DNA of 64,000 bases from Prevotellaceae bacterium MN60 (lineage in GTDB: Bacteria > Bacteroidota > Bacteroidia > Bacteroidales > Bacteroidaceae): NCBI GenBank assembly GCA_900199555.1, contig FZQZ01000009.1:53820-117819 (forward strand), written 5' to 3'. Position numbers and translations under genes: made by a program. Of this stretch, positions 1-8,304 are shown in pieces (the stretch's first letter is position 1; every line of letters begins with the position of its first letter). Under the pieces are notes generated by a model. That model was not told the DNA's origin. It searched no databases and saw nothing but the letters and a program-made list of their open reading frames with translations.

Positions 1-1349
1 GTGTGCTTGGCGTTTCAAATATAGGAATCGTAAACTTCATAGATAGCCTCATCAATTATTTCATCATTTTCGCGATGATGGGAATTGGAACTATCGGTAT
101 ACGAGAGATTGCTATACATAAGAACAACAAAGAGCTGTTATCAAAGGCTTTCTCTGGTATCGTTACTCTTAATGCAATATCCACATTGATTGCAACAATA
201 GTTTTACTTATAGTGATGTATACCATTCCGAAACTTTTTCCTTACAGGAACCTTCTATATTTCGGAGTACTTAAACTATTGTTTAATCTATTTCTTGTTG
301 AATGGTTCTTTACGGGATTAGAAAACTTTTCATATATTACCAAACGTAGTATCATTATCAAAATCCTATACGTTGCAAGTGTATTCGTATTTATACGCAA
401 GGCTTCTGACTATCAGACCTACTATCTTCTGTGTGTATTGGTAATCATTATCAATAGCTTGGTTAATATAGTCTACTGCAATAGATTTATCTCATTTTCA
501 TTAAAAGACATCAGTATAAAGCCCTACTTGAGTACTTTCTTTTCCATTGGTTTCTATATTATTATAGGATCTATGTACACATCTTTTAATGTGGCATGGC
601 TTGGCTTTGTGGCAGGAACTGACGAAGTTGGATATTATACCACTGCGACGAAGCTGCATACTATTTTCCTTGCTTTTCTGACAGCATTTCAGAACGTGAT
701 GTTCCCTAGAGTTACTTCACTGCTATCAGAAGGAAAGGTTGAGGAATATAAACAAAAATTGTATATCTCTGTTGACTCTTTATTATCTTTCTCATTCCCG
801 ATTATTATCATAGCTATTATTTTTGGTCCAAACATACTTCATTTCCTTGTAGGGGACGGTTACGAAGGCTCCTATCTTCCATTCCGTATTATTGTACCAC
901 TAATACTAATAATTGGATATGGACAAATCATCTGTATACAGATTCTAATGGCTATGAAACAAGACAAGAAATTGCTTCTGAATACTTGTTTGGGAGCTTT
1001 AGTTGGAATTATTCTAAACATACTTCTTGTAAAAAGCTACGGCGCAGTTGGTTCTTCTTTGGTTTGGCTATTATCAGAGATTACCATAATGCTAGGAGCA
1101 CAATTATGGGTATATAAAGTTGCAGGGTTCTCATTCCCCGGTAAACCATTAACCAAGTATATGCTAACATACATACCAGTAACTATCATCCTACTTGTCA
1201 TTTATAAATACTGCTTTTATCCAGATATCGTCATGATATTAATTGCTGTTTCTGTAATACTAATCTTCTCTGTGATAGCACAGATTTTTATACTCAAGAA
1301 TCCAATTTGGTTACAATTATTATCGAAAACAAAGATCTACAACAGATGA
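1..1349 (+). CDS. Wzx-type polysaccharide flippase (5' partial)
   Basis: Membrane protein of the MATE/MOP flippase superfamily, expected to move undecaprenyl-linked repeat units across the inner membrane. The reading frame is open at the left edge; the first visible residues (GTG at 3, then LGVSNIGIVNF) match the usual sequence about 30 residues into Wzx proteins, so only the N-terminus is missing. About 448 residues are visible with roughly a dozen hydrophobic segments and few charges. It is followed by a chain of glycosyltransferases whose starts overlap or abut it (its stop overlaps the next ATG), which fits a polysaccharide operon. The base composition is clearly AT-rich compared with genes after about 3450. 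The family is fairly sure; the transported glycan is unknown. Confidence 0.85.
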   Translation, partial: VLGVSNIGIVNFIDSLINYFIIFAMMGIGTIGIREIAIHKNNKELLSKAFSGIVTLNAISTLIATIVLLIVMYTIPKLFPYRNLLYFGVLKLLFNLFLVEWFFTGLENFSYITKRSIIIKILYVASVFVFIRKASDYQTYYLLCVLVIIINSLVNIVYCNRFISFSLKDISIKPYLSTFFSIGFYIIIGSMYTSFNVAWLGFVAGTDEVGYYTTATKLHTIFLAFLTAFQNVMFPRVTSLLSEGKVEEYKQKLYISVDSLLSFSFPIIIIAIIFGPNILHFLVGDGYEGSYLPFRIIVPLILIIGYGQIICIQILMAMKQDKKLLLNTCLGALVGIILNILLVKSYGAVGSSLVWLLSEITIMLGAQLWVYKVAGFSFPGKPLTKYMLTYIPVTIILLVIYKYCFYPDIVMILIAVSVILIFSVIAQIFILKNPIWLQLLSKTKIYNR

Positions 1350-2251
1350 AGATATCCGTTACAATACCATCATTCAAGTCACGTTATCTTGATGAAGCAA
1401 TCAAGAGCGTAACAAACCAGACATGGCAGGACTGGGAACTTATTATTGTGGATGATTACTCCCCAGAGAATCTAAAATCTATAGTTGATCAATATATTAA
1501 CGACCCACGAATACATTACTACAGAAACGACAAAAATTGCGGTATAATAGACGTAGTAGACAATTGGAACATCTGTTTATCCCACTGCAATGGGGATTAT
1601 GTCATATGTATTGGGGATGACGACCGACTACTACCCTGCTGTCTTGAGGAATACCAAAAATTAGCAAAGAAATTTCCAGACTTGAATATCTATCATGCAC
1701 GGACACAAATCATAGATGAAGAAGGTCGCATTATCGGCTATCAAGAAGAACGTCCATTATATGAGACTTGCGAGGAAATGCTCTTTCGTCAGTGGAAAGA
1801 AGACAGAAAACAATTCATTGGCGATTTTATGATTTCTCGTAAGTGGTTGAACAAAAATGGAGGGTACATAAAATTTCCACTCGCCTACTCTAGCGATTGG
1901 GCTACTGCAAATCTTGCCGCAAAAGAAAAAGGTATAGCCAATGGACAAACTGTAATGTTTGAATATAGAGATAACCAATACACTATATCACGCTCACAGA
2001 ACCTAAAAATTGCTGTAAAAGCTTGCAGTAGCTCCCAAAGATGGTATTCCAAGACTTTCTATGGTATGCTCCCCCCCTTCTTTCACACATATTTCCGTAA
2101 GAAAATGACGGATATGATTTACTTAGATGTGAAACAAAACCAGTTCGCTAGCACATACTACTGGTTTACTCATAGGAAATATATTGGACTTTCCATTATT
2201 AAGTTGCTAAATGTCTGCATGCGAGGAATTCTTTCCTCATTTAGAAATTGA
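1346..2251 (+). CDS. Family 2 glycosyltransferase
   Basis: GT-A fold glycosyltransferase of about 301 residues, expected to add one sugar to the lipid-linked repeat unit at the cytoplasmic face of the membrane. The N-terminal nucleotide-binding strand (PSFKSRYLDEAIKSV, then ELIIVDDYSPE) and the acidic metal site IGDDDR near residue 95 are visible. The ATG at 1346 overlaps the flippase stop (ATGA); the upstream in-frame TTG at 1307 lies inside the flippase gene and is less likely. The C-terminal third is basic and probably membrane-associated. AT-rich like its neighbours. Donor and acceptor sugars cannot be told from sequence. Confidence 0.88.
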   Translation: MKISVTIPSFKSRYLDEAIKSVTNQTWQDWELIIVDDYSPENLKSIVDQYINDPRIHYYRNDKNCGIIDVVDNWNICLSHCNGDYVICIGDDDRLLPCCLEEYQKLAKKFPDLNIYHARTQIIDEEGRIIGYQEERPLYETCEEMLFRQWKEDRKQFIGDFMISRKWLNKNGGYIKFPLAYSSDWATANLAAKEKGIANGQTVMFEYRDNQYTISRSQNLKIAVKACSSSQRWYSKTFYGMLPPFFHTYFRKKMTDMIYLDVKQNQFASTYYWFTHRKYIGLSIIKLLNVCMRGILSSFRN

Positions 2252-2265
2252 AAACAGAAAAAAAT

Positions 2266-3450
2266 ATGCGAGTACTATATATATTACATAGCACACAAAC
2301 TACAAGTGGAGCCACAAAAGCTTTATTGGGCATAGCTTTTCACTTGGAAGCAAAAGACATTGTTCCTATTTTCATTGTACCAGACAAAAACGGCGTATAT
2401 AATACACTTCTGAATAGCGGATACGAAACGTATTGTATAACATTTAAACTCAGCATATATCCTAATTTTAAAAGTGTCAGTGATAAAATAACTTTTTTCT
2501 TTAAATTGTTATGTCGTATTATAATCAACATATATGCCTTAACAAGAATGAAAAAACTTATCAAGCAGTTACATCCTGATCTTATACACACTAATACAAG
2601 TGTTGTCAGTATTGGTAGATTGGCTGCAACACACACACACATTCCACACATTCAGCATATTAGAGAATATGCTGAATATGGTAGTAAAGAATTCTCCATG
2701 CATTATTTCCCCACATGGAAATACATACACAAAGCTCTGAAAAAAAACAACTCCTGCAATATTTGTATAACGAAAGACATACAAAGACATCACGAACTCA
2801 TTGGTGCGAAGAATACCGTCGTTGTATATGATGGTGTTCACAATAGTGTACAACATTTGCCACACAAGAATAAAGAAGCATTTTTCCTCTATGCAGGCAG
2901 AGTGGAGCATATAAAGGGGTTAGACATTTTATTAAGAGCATATGACAATTATGTTAAGCAGGTTAAGAATCCACTTCACCTTCGCGTAGCAGGAGCAATA
3001 TCCGATACCTTTTATTTCCACCAGATAGAGATTTACATAAGAGACCATCAGCTATCTAACTACATTGAGTTTATGGGCGACATCAACAATCTGGAAGGAG
3101 TCATGCAGAAAGCAATTGCACTTATCATCCCTTCTAGACTAGAAGGCTTTGGATTCTGCATGCCCGAGGCTATGTTCAACAACTGCCTCTGTATAGGGAA
3201 CAACATAGCAGGAACTAAAGAGCAACTAACAAACGGAAGAAATTTAACAAAGGAAGAAATTGCGCTATCTTATACTTCAGAAGATGAGCTTACATTATGC
3301 TTGCAAAAAGTCCACAACAGTAGTGAAGAACAATGGAAAGATATGAAAGAACGAGCATTTAGAACTGTCAATACTCTTTATACTCATGAGAGGTCTGCAG
3401 AGAATATATATAGCATATACACAAAACTTCTAAAAGAAAACAAAAAATGA
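2266..3450 (+). CDS. Family 4 glycosyltransferase
   Basis: GT-B retaining glycosyltransferase of about 394 residues. The N-terminal Rossmann half starts MRVLYILHSTQTTSGATKALLG, which resembles the glycine-rich acceptor loop of GT4 enzymes. The C-terminal half has YAGRVEHIKGLDILL (donor phosphate-binding Arg and Lys) and the E-x7-E signature in EGFGFCMPEAM. I chose ATG 2266 over a TTG at 2248 that overlaps the previous gene. The gene is the most AT-rich of the locus. It sits in the operon chain; its stop overlaps the start of the WbsX-like gene (ATGA). Sugar specificity is unknown. Confidence 0.88.
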   Translation: MRVLYILHSTQTTSGATKALLGIAFHLEAKDIVPIFIVPDKNGVYNTLLNSGYETYCITFKLSIYPNFKSVSDKITFFFKLLCRIIINIYALTRMKKLIKQLHPDLIHTNTSVVSIGRLAATHTHIPHIQHIREYAEYGSKEFSMHYFPTWKYIHKALKKNNSCNICITKDIQRHHELIGAKNTVVVYDGVHNSVQHLPHKNKEAFFLYAGRVEHIKGLDILLRAYDNYVKQVKNPLHLRVAGAISDTFYFHQIEIYIRDHQLSNYIEFMGDINNLEGVMQKAIALIIPSRLEGFGFCMPEAMFNNCLCIGNNIAGTKEQLTNGRNLTKEEIALSYTSEDELTLCLQKVHNSSEEQWKDMKERAFRTVNTLYTHERSAENIYSIYTKLLKENKK

Positions 3451-4550
3451 AACCAAGAATATTTGCATTATATTTGCCACAATATCATCCTTTCCCTGAA
3501 AATGACGAATGGTGGGGAAAAGGATTTACTGAATGGACCAATGTAGCCCGTGCACGTAAGCTATTCCCTGGTCACAAGCAGCCACACATTCCTGTCGACC
3601 TTGGATTTTATGATTTGCGCTTAGCTGAAGTAAGGGAGGAACAGGCAAGACTGGCAAAGGACGCAGGAATAGAGGCATTCTGCTATTACGAATATTGGTT
3701 TGGTAACGGCAAGCAACTAATGCAACGTCCTTTTGAGGAGGTTGTCGCGTCGGGCAAGCCCGACTTCCCCTTCTGCCTTTGCTGGGCTAACCATTCATGG
3801 TACAAGAAACTATGGGATCCACATAAGAAAGGGCAAGACCAGTTACTTATTGAGCAGCAATATCCTGGAGAGACAGACTATACAGCCCATTTCCATCATC
3901 TGCTTCCCGCATTTCAAGACAAGCGCTATGTAAGGGTTAACGGAAAACCTTTCTATGTAATCTATGATGCTGTTGGATTCAAGGATGTGGATATCTTTAT
4001 CAAGACCTGGAGACAATTAGGCAAGGACAACGGACTAGGTGATTTCTTTTTTGTAGCTACAGACTACAATTCCGACCATAAGAAGATGCTGCTGTCAAAA
4101 GGCTTCGATGCCATTTGTAATGTAGACTACATCAACATCTACCACACTGCTCCGAAATGGCAGAAGGCTATCAGGACCATAGCCAGAAAATATCTAGGAA
4201 TACCCATGATATACAAATACAAGGAAGCCATCAAATATATGCTTCATCCGTCATGTAAAGAACGAGAGGTCATCCCTGTGATTACCCCCAACTGGGATCA
4301 CACGCCACGTTCTGGTCGTAAAGGACTGGTCTTCACAAACTGCGCACCCAAATACTTTAAACGTTTGGCAAAGGAGGCGTTCTCCATGATAAAGGAAAAA
4401 CCTTCTGAGGAGCAAATCGTATTGGTAAAGTCGTGGAATGAATGGGGTGAAGGCAACTATATGGAACCAGACCTTGAATATGGGCATGGCTATATTGACG
4501 CTCTTGCCGAAGCTATCAAAGAGTCATACGAAACGAATAATGAGCTATGA
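3447..4550 (+). CDS. WbsX-like glycoside hydrolase 99-type protein
   Basis: A 367-residue protein of the WbsX family, related to glycoside hydrolase family 99 and common in O-antigen and capsule clusters. The family opening FALYLPQYHPFPENDEWWG and the following GFTEW segment are clear, as are CYYEYWFGNGKQLM, CWANHSW and the C-terminal VKSWNEWGEGNYMEPD. Members are found beside glycosyltransferases and are annotated as glycosyltransferase WbsX, but the fold suggests glycan hydrolysis or transglycosylation; the reaction has not been settled as far as I know. No signal peptide, so a cytoplasmic role is implied. Start and stop overlap the flanking genes by 4 bases, showing translational coupling. 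Base composition is richer in G+C than the three genes before it. Confidence 0.85.
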   Translation: MKPRIFALYLPQYHPFPENDEWWGKGFTEWTNVARARKLFPGHKQPHIPVDLGFYDLRLAEVREEQARLAKDAGIEAFCYYEYWFGNGKQLMQRPFEEVVASGKPDFPFCLCWANHSWYKKLWDPHKKGQDQLLIEQQYPGETDYTAHFHHLLPAFQDKRYVRVNGKPFYVIYDAVGFKDVDIFIKTWRQLGKDNGLGDFFFVATDYNSDHKKMLLSKGFDAICNVDYINIYHTAPKWQKAIRTIARKYLGIPMIYKYKEAIKYMLHPSCKEREVIPVITPNWDHTPRSGRKGLVFTNCAPKYFKRLAKEAFSMIKEKPSEEQIVLVKSWNEWGEGNYMEPDLEYGHGYIDALAEAIKESYETNNEL

Positions 4551-5701
4551 AAATTGCCTATTTAGGAAAGATACAATTATCGGATGTCGACCTTTCATAT
4601 CTGCATGAAGTTCAGAAGTTGGCAGACATCACTTATGTGATGGAGATCTGTCCACGTTTTCAGAAAGGCCCTGCATTCAACATAGAGCATATATACCCGA
4701 AATCAGGCGTATTCAAGGCCGTTGACATCTATCCCGACTTCCAGAAGTATGCCGACTTTATTGATATTGACAAGTTCTATGTTGTCAACACCTGCGGACG
4801 GTTTTGGCTTCTGAAGTCATTTTGGACGCATTTCCTATTGTTGCTATTTCTTATCAAGCAAAAATTTAACATCATCCATCTTGTATGGCCACCCAACATT
4901 TACGAATTCATCCTCTATGTGTTACGCCATAAGATGACGTTGACAGTACACGATCCTTTTCCCCACTCTGGCCTTGACACTTTTATAGTGCGAATGAGAA
5001 GGAAGGTGGCTTTCTGGCTTATTCCACGTTTCATCATCCTCAACAAGGCACAACGTCAGGAATTCCTTGACTATTATCACTTGTCAGACCATCAGGTCAT
5101 CAATAGCAAGCTGAGCTGTTTCACATATCTGCGGACGATAGCAACAGTTGCATGTAATATCAACAAACGATATATTCTCTTTGCTGGTAAGATTTCTCCA
5201 TATAAAGGACTTGATTATCTCTTGCCTGCCATGGAGAAAGTACATGAGCAGTGCCCTGACTGCCAACTCATTGTTGCTGGTGGAGGAAAATATCACTTCG
5301 ACATTTGCCGTTATCAGTCACTTGACTATATCGACATCCGCAACCGTTTCATCCCTGATGAGGAACTAGTAACACTCATCAAAAATTGTGATTTCATGGT
5401 TTGTCCCTATACCGATGCAACACAAAGCGGCGTCATCATGTCGGCTTTCGCCTTCAGCAAACCCGTCATTGCCACAAATGTAGGAGGATTGCCAGAGATG
5501 GTAAGGCATCAACAATATGGAATGATTATCAAAGAAAAAGATGTTGATGCTCTTGCCGACAGCATAATTTCCTTATGGAACCAGCCCTGTCTCGTCAACA
5601 CGTATTCTGAGAATATCAAAAAAGACTATGACACTGGCGATTTGTCATGGGAAACCATTGCGAAAGACATTTGCGCTTATTTTTCAGATATGACAAAATA
5701 A
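4547..5701 (+). CDS. Family 4 glycosyltransferase
   Basis: GT-B type glycosyltransferase of 384 residues. The donor-binding half shows FAGKISPYKGLDYLLPAM and a C-terminal segment PYTDATQSGVIMSAFAFSKP followed by VIATNVGGLPE. The first Glu of the usual E-x7-E signature is replaced (the stretch reads TQSGVIMSAF), a variation seen in some GT4 groups. The start overlaps the WbsX stop (ATGA). The N-terminal half includes a hydrophobic stretch near residues 85-120 that may contact the membrane. It probably extends the repeat unit; the sugar is unknown. Confidence 0.85.
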   Translation: MKIAYLGKIQLSDVDLSYLHEVQKLADITYVMEICPRFQKGPAFNIEHIYPKSGVFKAVDIYPDFQKYADFIDIDKFYVVNTCGRFWLLKSFWTHFLLLLFLIKQKFNIIHLVWPPNIYEFILYVLRHKMTLTVHDPFPHSGLDTFIVRMRRKVAFWLIPRFIILNKAQRQEFLDYYHLSDHQVINSKLSCFTYLRTIATVACNINKRYILFAGKISPYKGLDYLLPAMEKVHEQCPDCQLIVAGGGKYHFDICRYQSLDYIDIRNRFIPDEELVTLIKNCDFMVCPYTDATQSGVIMSAFAFSKPVIATNVGGLPEMVRHQQYGMIIKEKDVDALADSIISLWNQPCLVNTYSENIKKDYDTGDLSWETIAKDICAYFSDMTK

Positions 5702-5747
5702 CACACCAAGTAACACGTTATATATATAGCTAAGAAATAATACTTCA

Positions 5748-6539
5748 ATGAACATAAAACTCTCTATTGTTATTGTCGAATATCACTGCATAGACGAGAT
5801 TATGCACTGCGTGGCATCTATTAAGAAGCATCTCCAGCTGCCATACGAGATCATAGTATCCTCTAATTCATGCTATAATCAACAGGAACAGGAGAAGATA
5901 GACCAGACAGACAGCAATCTACGATGGCTGTTTAACGAGAGAAACGGCGGTTTTGCATATGCCATGAACGAAGGTTTAAAGGTGGCAAAAGGCGACTATC
6001 TTGTTATCATGAATTCTGACTGCAATCTGGTTTCCGGACTCGACAGTATGATTGATTTCATGGATCAGCACCCTGAGATTGGTGCCATTGGTCCACAGAT
6101 GAGAGATCTGGACGGCAACATCCAAGACACAGCCCGCCCATACGTTTCCGTGCCAAGATATATTTGGCGACAAATAAAGCGAGTGATAGGGCACAAGACA
6201 AGTATTCTCAACAACGATATGAACTACAACAAGGTTCAGACTGTCGACTGGCTGATTGGAGCCTTCATCATGGTATCACGCAAAGCCTACGAAGCCACAA
6301 AGGGACTTGATGCCGACCTCTTCATGTATGCAGAAGACCTGGATTGGTGCACTCGTATACGCCAATATAGGCTTGAGGTTGTTTACTTCCCTAATTGTTC
6401 CATCATCTACAAAGGTACCCGTCGCGCCCGTTCCAATTCAAGATATGCCAAGATATTCATTCAGAGCCATATCAAATATTGGAAGAAGTTCGGTTTCTTT
6501 TATGGTTATCCCAAGCGTAAGAGAATTTTGTTTTCTTAG
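5748..6539 (+). CDS. Family 2 glycosyltransferase, rhamnosyltransferase-like
   Basis: GT-A glycosyltransferase of 263 residues resembling the WbbL/rhamnosyltransferase group. It shows LSIVIVEYHCIDEIMHCVASI at the N-terminus (here broken at 20 residues: the start is LSIVIVEYHC), NERNGGFAYAMNEG, the metal site MNSDCN and the C-terminal DADLFMYAEDLDWCTRI, typical of that group. The usual first acidic motif (VVDNxSxD) is altered to IVSSNSC. It lies 46 bases after the GT4 gene in the same direction, so probably the same operon. A role in adding rhamnose is only a family-level guess. Confidence 0.86.
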   Translation: MNIKLSIVIVEYHCIDEIMHCVASIKKHLQLPYEIIVSSNSCYNQQEQEKIDQTDSNLRWLFNERNGGFAYAMNEGLKVAKGDYLVIMNSDCNLVSGLDSMIDFMDQHPEIGAIGPQMRDLDGNIQDTARPYVSVPRYIWRQIKRVIGHKTSILNNDMNYNKVQTVDWLIGAFIMVSRKAYEATKGLDADLFMYAEDLDWCTRIRQYRLEVVYFPNCSIIYKGTRRARSNSRYAKIFIQSHIKYWKKFGFFYGYPKRKRILFS

Positions 6540-6632
6540 GTTCTTGGGAATTAGCAACAGAAGAAATATTTCATGTCAGGAATACAATAAAAGACACTAC
6601 ATGTGAGTTATATCTATAAAAGGATATACTAC

Positions 6633-7718
6633 ATGAATATATATTTACTCGGCGCATTTTTATTAAGTCTTACTTGTGGAGCGATATTCACTCCAGCAAT
6701 CATAGAATATTGTAAGCGGAAGAAATTATACGACCTTCCCAACGAGCGAAAGGTGCATAAGAATGCTATTCCCCGCTTGGGTGGTATTTCGTTCTTCCCC
6801 AGCATGATAGTTTCCTTTGCCGTTTGCCTGTTTATTATCTCTTCGAACGATGATATGGAGCGCCCCTTTAACATTTGGAGTGCGAGTTATTTGGTGGGTC
6901 TGTCCATTATGTATATCGTGGGCATCATCGATGACTTAGTAGGTCTCAATGCCAAGAATAAGTTTGTAGCACAAATCTGTGCTGCCGCCATGCTCCCCAT
7001 GGCAAGACTCTATATCAACGACCTCTATGGACTGTTTGGCATCCACGAGATTCCAGCCTTCGTAGGTATTCCCATTACGATATTCACAATTGTGTTTATC
7101 GTCAATGCCATTAACCTTATCGATGGTATTGATGGATTGGCGGGCTGTATATCAGTACTGGCACTGGCAGGCTTTATGACCTATTTCATCCATTATGATG
7201 TATTCCGCAACACCTACACCATCCTTGCAGCAGGCATGATGGGTGCATTGGTAGCCTTTCTATATTACAACCTGTTCGGCAAGGCAGAGAAGAACACCAA
7301 GATTTTCATGGGCGACTCTGGCTCCCTATCGTTAGGCTACACTTTAGGTTTCTTCGCCGTCAAAACCGCTATGGACCATCCCGTTATCTGGACTTTCACA
7401 CGCCCAGAGGCATTTCTCTATCCACTCACGTTGCTCTTCGTACCTATCGCTGATGTGGTAAGAGTCACCCTTTTTCGTCTGTTCCACGGCTATCCCCTCT
7501 TCAATGCCGACAAGAACCACATCCATCACAAACTGATGCGAGCAGGACTGAGCCAACATCAGGCGCTCATCGCCATACTGATGATAACCATTGGCATCTA
7601 CGGCATCAACTACGCTATGTATCCCACACTTACCCCAACAGTGATTATCGGGATTAACATACTAATATACATCCTTGTCAATACGGCTATCAATCTTAGA
7701 ATAAGACACATCTCATGA
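6633..7718 (+). CDS. WecA/MraY-family glycosyl-1-phosphate transferase
   Basis: Polytopic membrane enzyme of 361 residues that transfers a HexNAc-1-phosphate from a UDP-sugar to undecaprenyl phosphate, the first step of glycan assembly. Family motifs are clear: IIDDLVGLNAKNK (Mg-binding Asp pair), INLIDGIDGLAG, FMGDSGSLSLGY and the cytoplasmic His motif DKNHIHHKLMRAG. About ten hydrophobic segments are visible. ATG 6633 is chosen because it is preceded by AAAGGA about 8 bases upstream; the GTG at 6603 would add ten polar residues. Its stop overlaps the next start (ATGA). It is followed directly by a second, unrelated type of initiating transferase. Confidence 0.9.
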   Translation: MNIYLLGAFLLSLTCGAIFTPAIIEYCKRKKLYDLPNERKVHKNAIPRLGGISFFPSMIVSFAVCLFIISSNDDMERPFNIWSASYLVGLSIMYIVGIIDDLVGLNAKNKFVAQICAAAMLPMARLYINDLYGLFGIHEIPAFVGIPITIFTIVFIVNAINLIDGIDGLAGCISVLALAGFMTYFIHYDVFRNTYTILAAGMMGALVAFLYYNLFGKAEKNTKIFMGDSGSLSLGYTLGFFAVKTAMDHPVIWTFTRPEAFLYPLTLLFVPIADVVRVTLFRLFHGYPLFNADKNHIHHKLMRAGLSQHQALIAILMITIGIYGINYAMYPTLTPTVIIGINILIYILVNTAINLRIRHIS

Positions 7719-8284
7719 AACGTACTATCGATCTTATCATATCAGCCTTCTGCCTTGTACTTTTCTCACCACTGATGCTACTATGCTTTTTGGCTATTAA
7801 GATTGGTGGTGGTCCTGCCATCTACAAACAAGAGCGTATCGGACTGAAAGGAAAGCCCTTCTTTATCTATAAGTTCAGAAGCATGAAGATTGATGCAGAG
7901 AAAGAAGGAAAAGAATTGCTACAGCAGGAGAACGATCCACGTCTGACTAAGATTGGTAAAGTGCTACGCAGACATCATCTTGACGAGCTACCTCAGCTTT
8001 GGAATGTATTCATCGGTGATATGGCATTTGTAGGACACCGCCCCGAACGCCGTTACTATATTGACAAGATTATGGAACGCGACCCTCGCTATGAACTATT
8101 ATACCAGATACGTCCAGGAGTAACCTCTTATGCTACACTGCATAATGGCTACACAGACACTATCGAAAAGATGTTAAAACGTTTGGAATGCGACCTCTAC
8201 TACTTAGAACATCGGTCTTTATGGATGGACACGAAAATTCTATTTTGGACCTTCATAAATATCATCTCAGGCAGAATATTCTAA
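7715..8284 (+). CDS. WcaJ/WbaP-type sugar transferase
   Basis: Polyisoprenyl-phosphate hexose-1-phosphate transferase of the bacterial sugar transferase family (PF02397), 189 residues, which is the short catalytic form with one N-terminal membrane hairpin (LIISAFCLVLFSPLMLLCF) and no large N-terminal extension. Motifs: GGPAIYKQERIGLKGKPF, YKFRSM, RRHHLDELPQLWNV, the acidic catalytic region and RPERRYYIDKIM, RPGVTSYA. It loads the first sugar phosphate on undecaprenyl phosphate. It is translationally coupled to the WecA-like gene. Having both types in tandem suggests two lipid-linked products or one decayed function. Confidence 0.9.
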   Translation: MKRTIDLIISAFCLVLFSPLMLLCFLAIKIGGGPAIYKQERIGLKGKPFFIYKFRSMKIDAEKEGKELLQQENDPRLTKIGKVLRRHHLDELPQLWNVFIGDMAFVGHRPERRYYIDKIMERDPRYELLYQIRPGVTSYATLHNGYTDTIEKMLKRLECDLYYLEHRSLWMDTKILFWTFINIISGRIF

Positions 8285-8304
8285 ACTGACAAAAATACCA
8301 AGTT

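Noticed and set aside
2340..2910. Minus-strand open frames inside the GT4 gene
   Set aside because: They overlap a clear glycosyltransferase, have no family features and lack promoters; they are antisense shadows.
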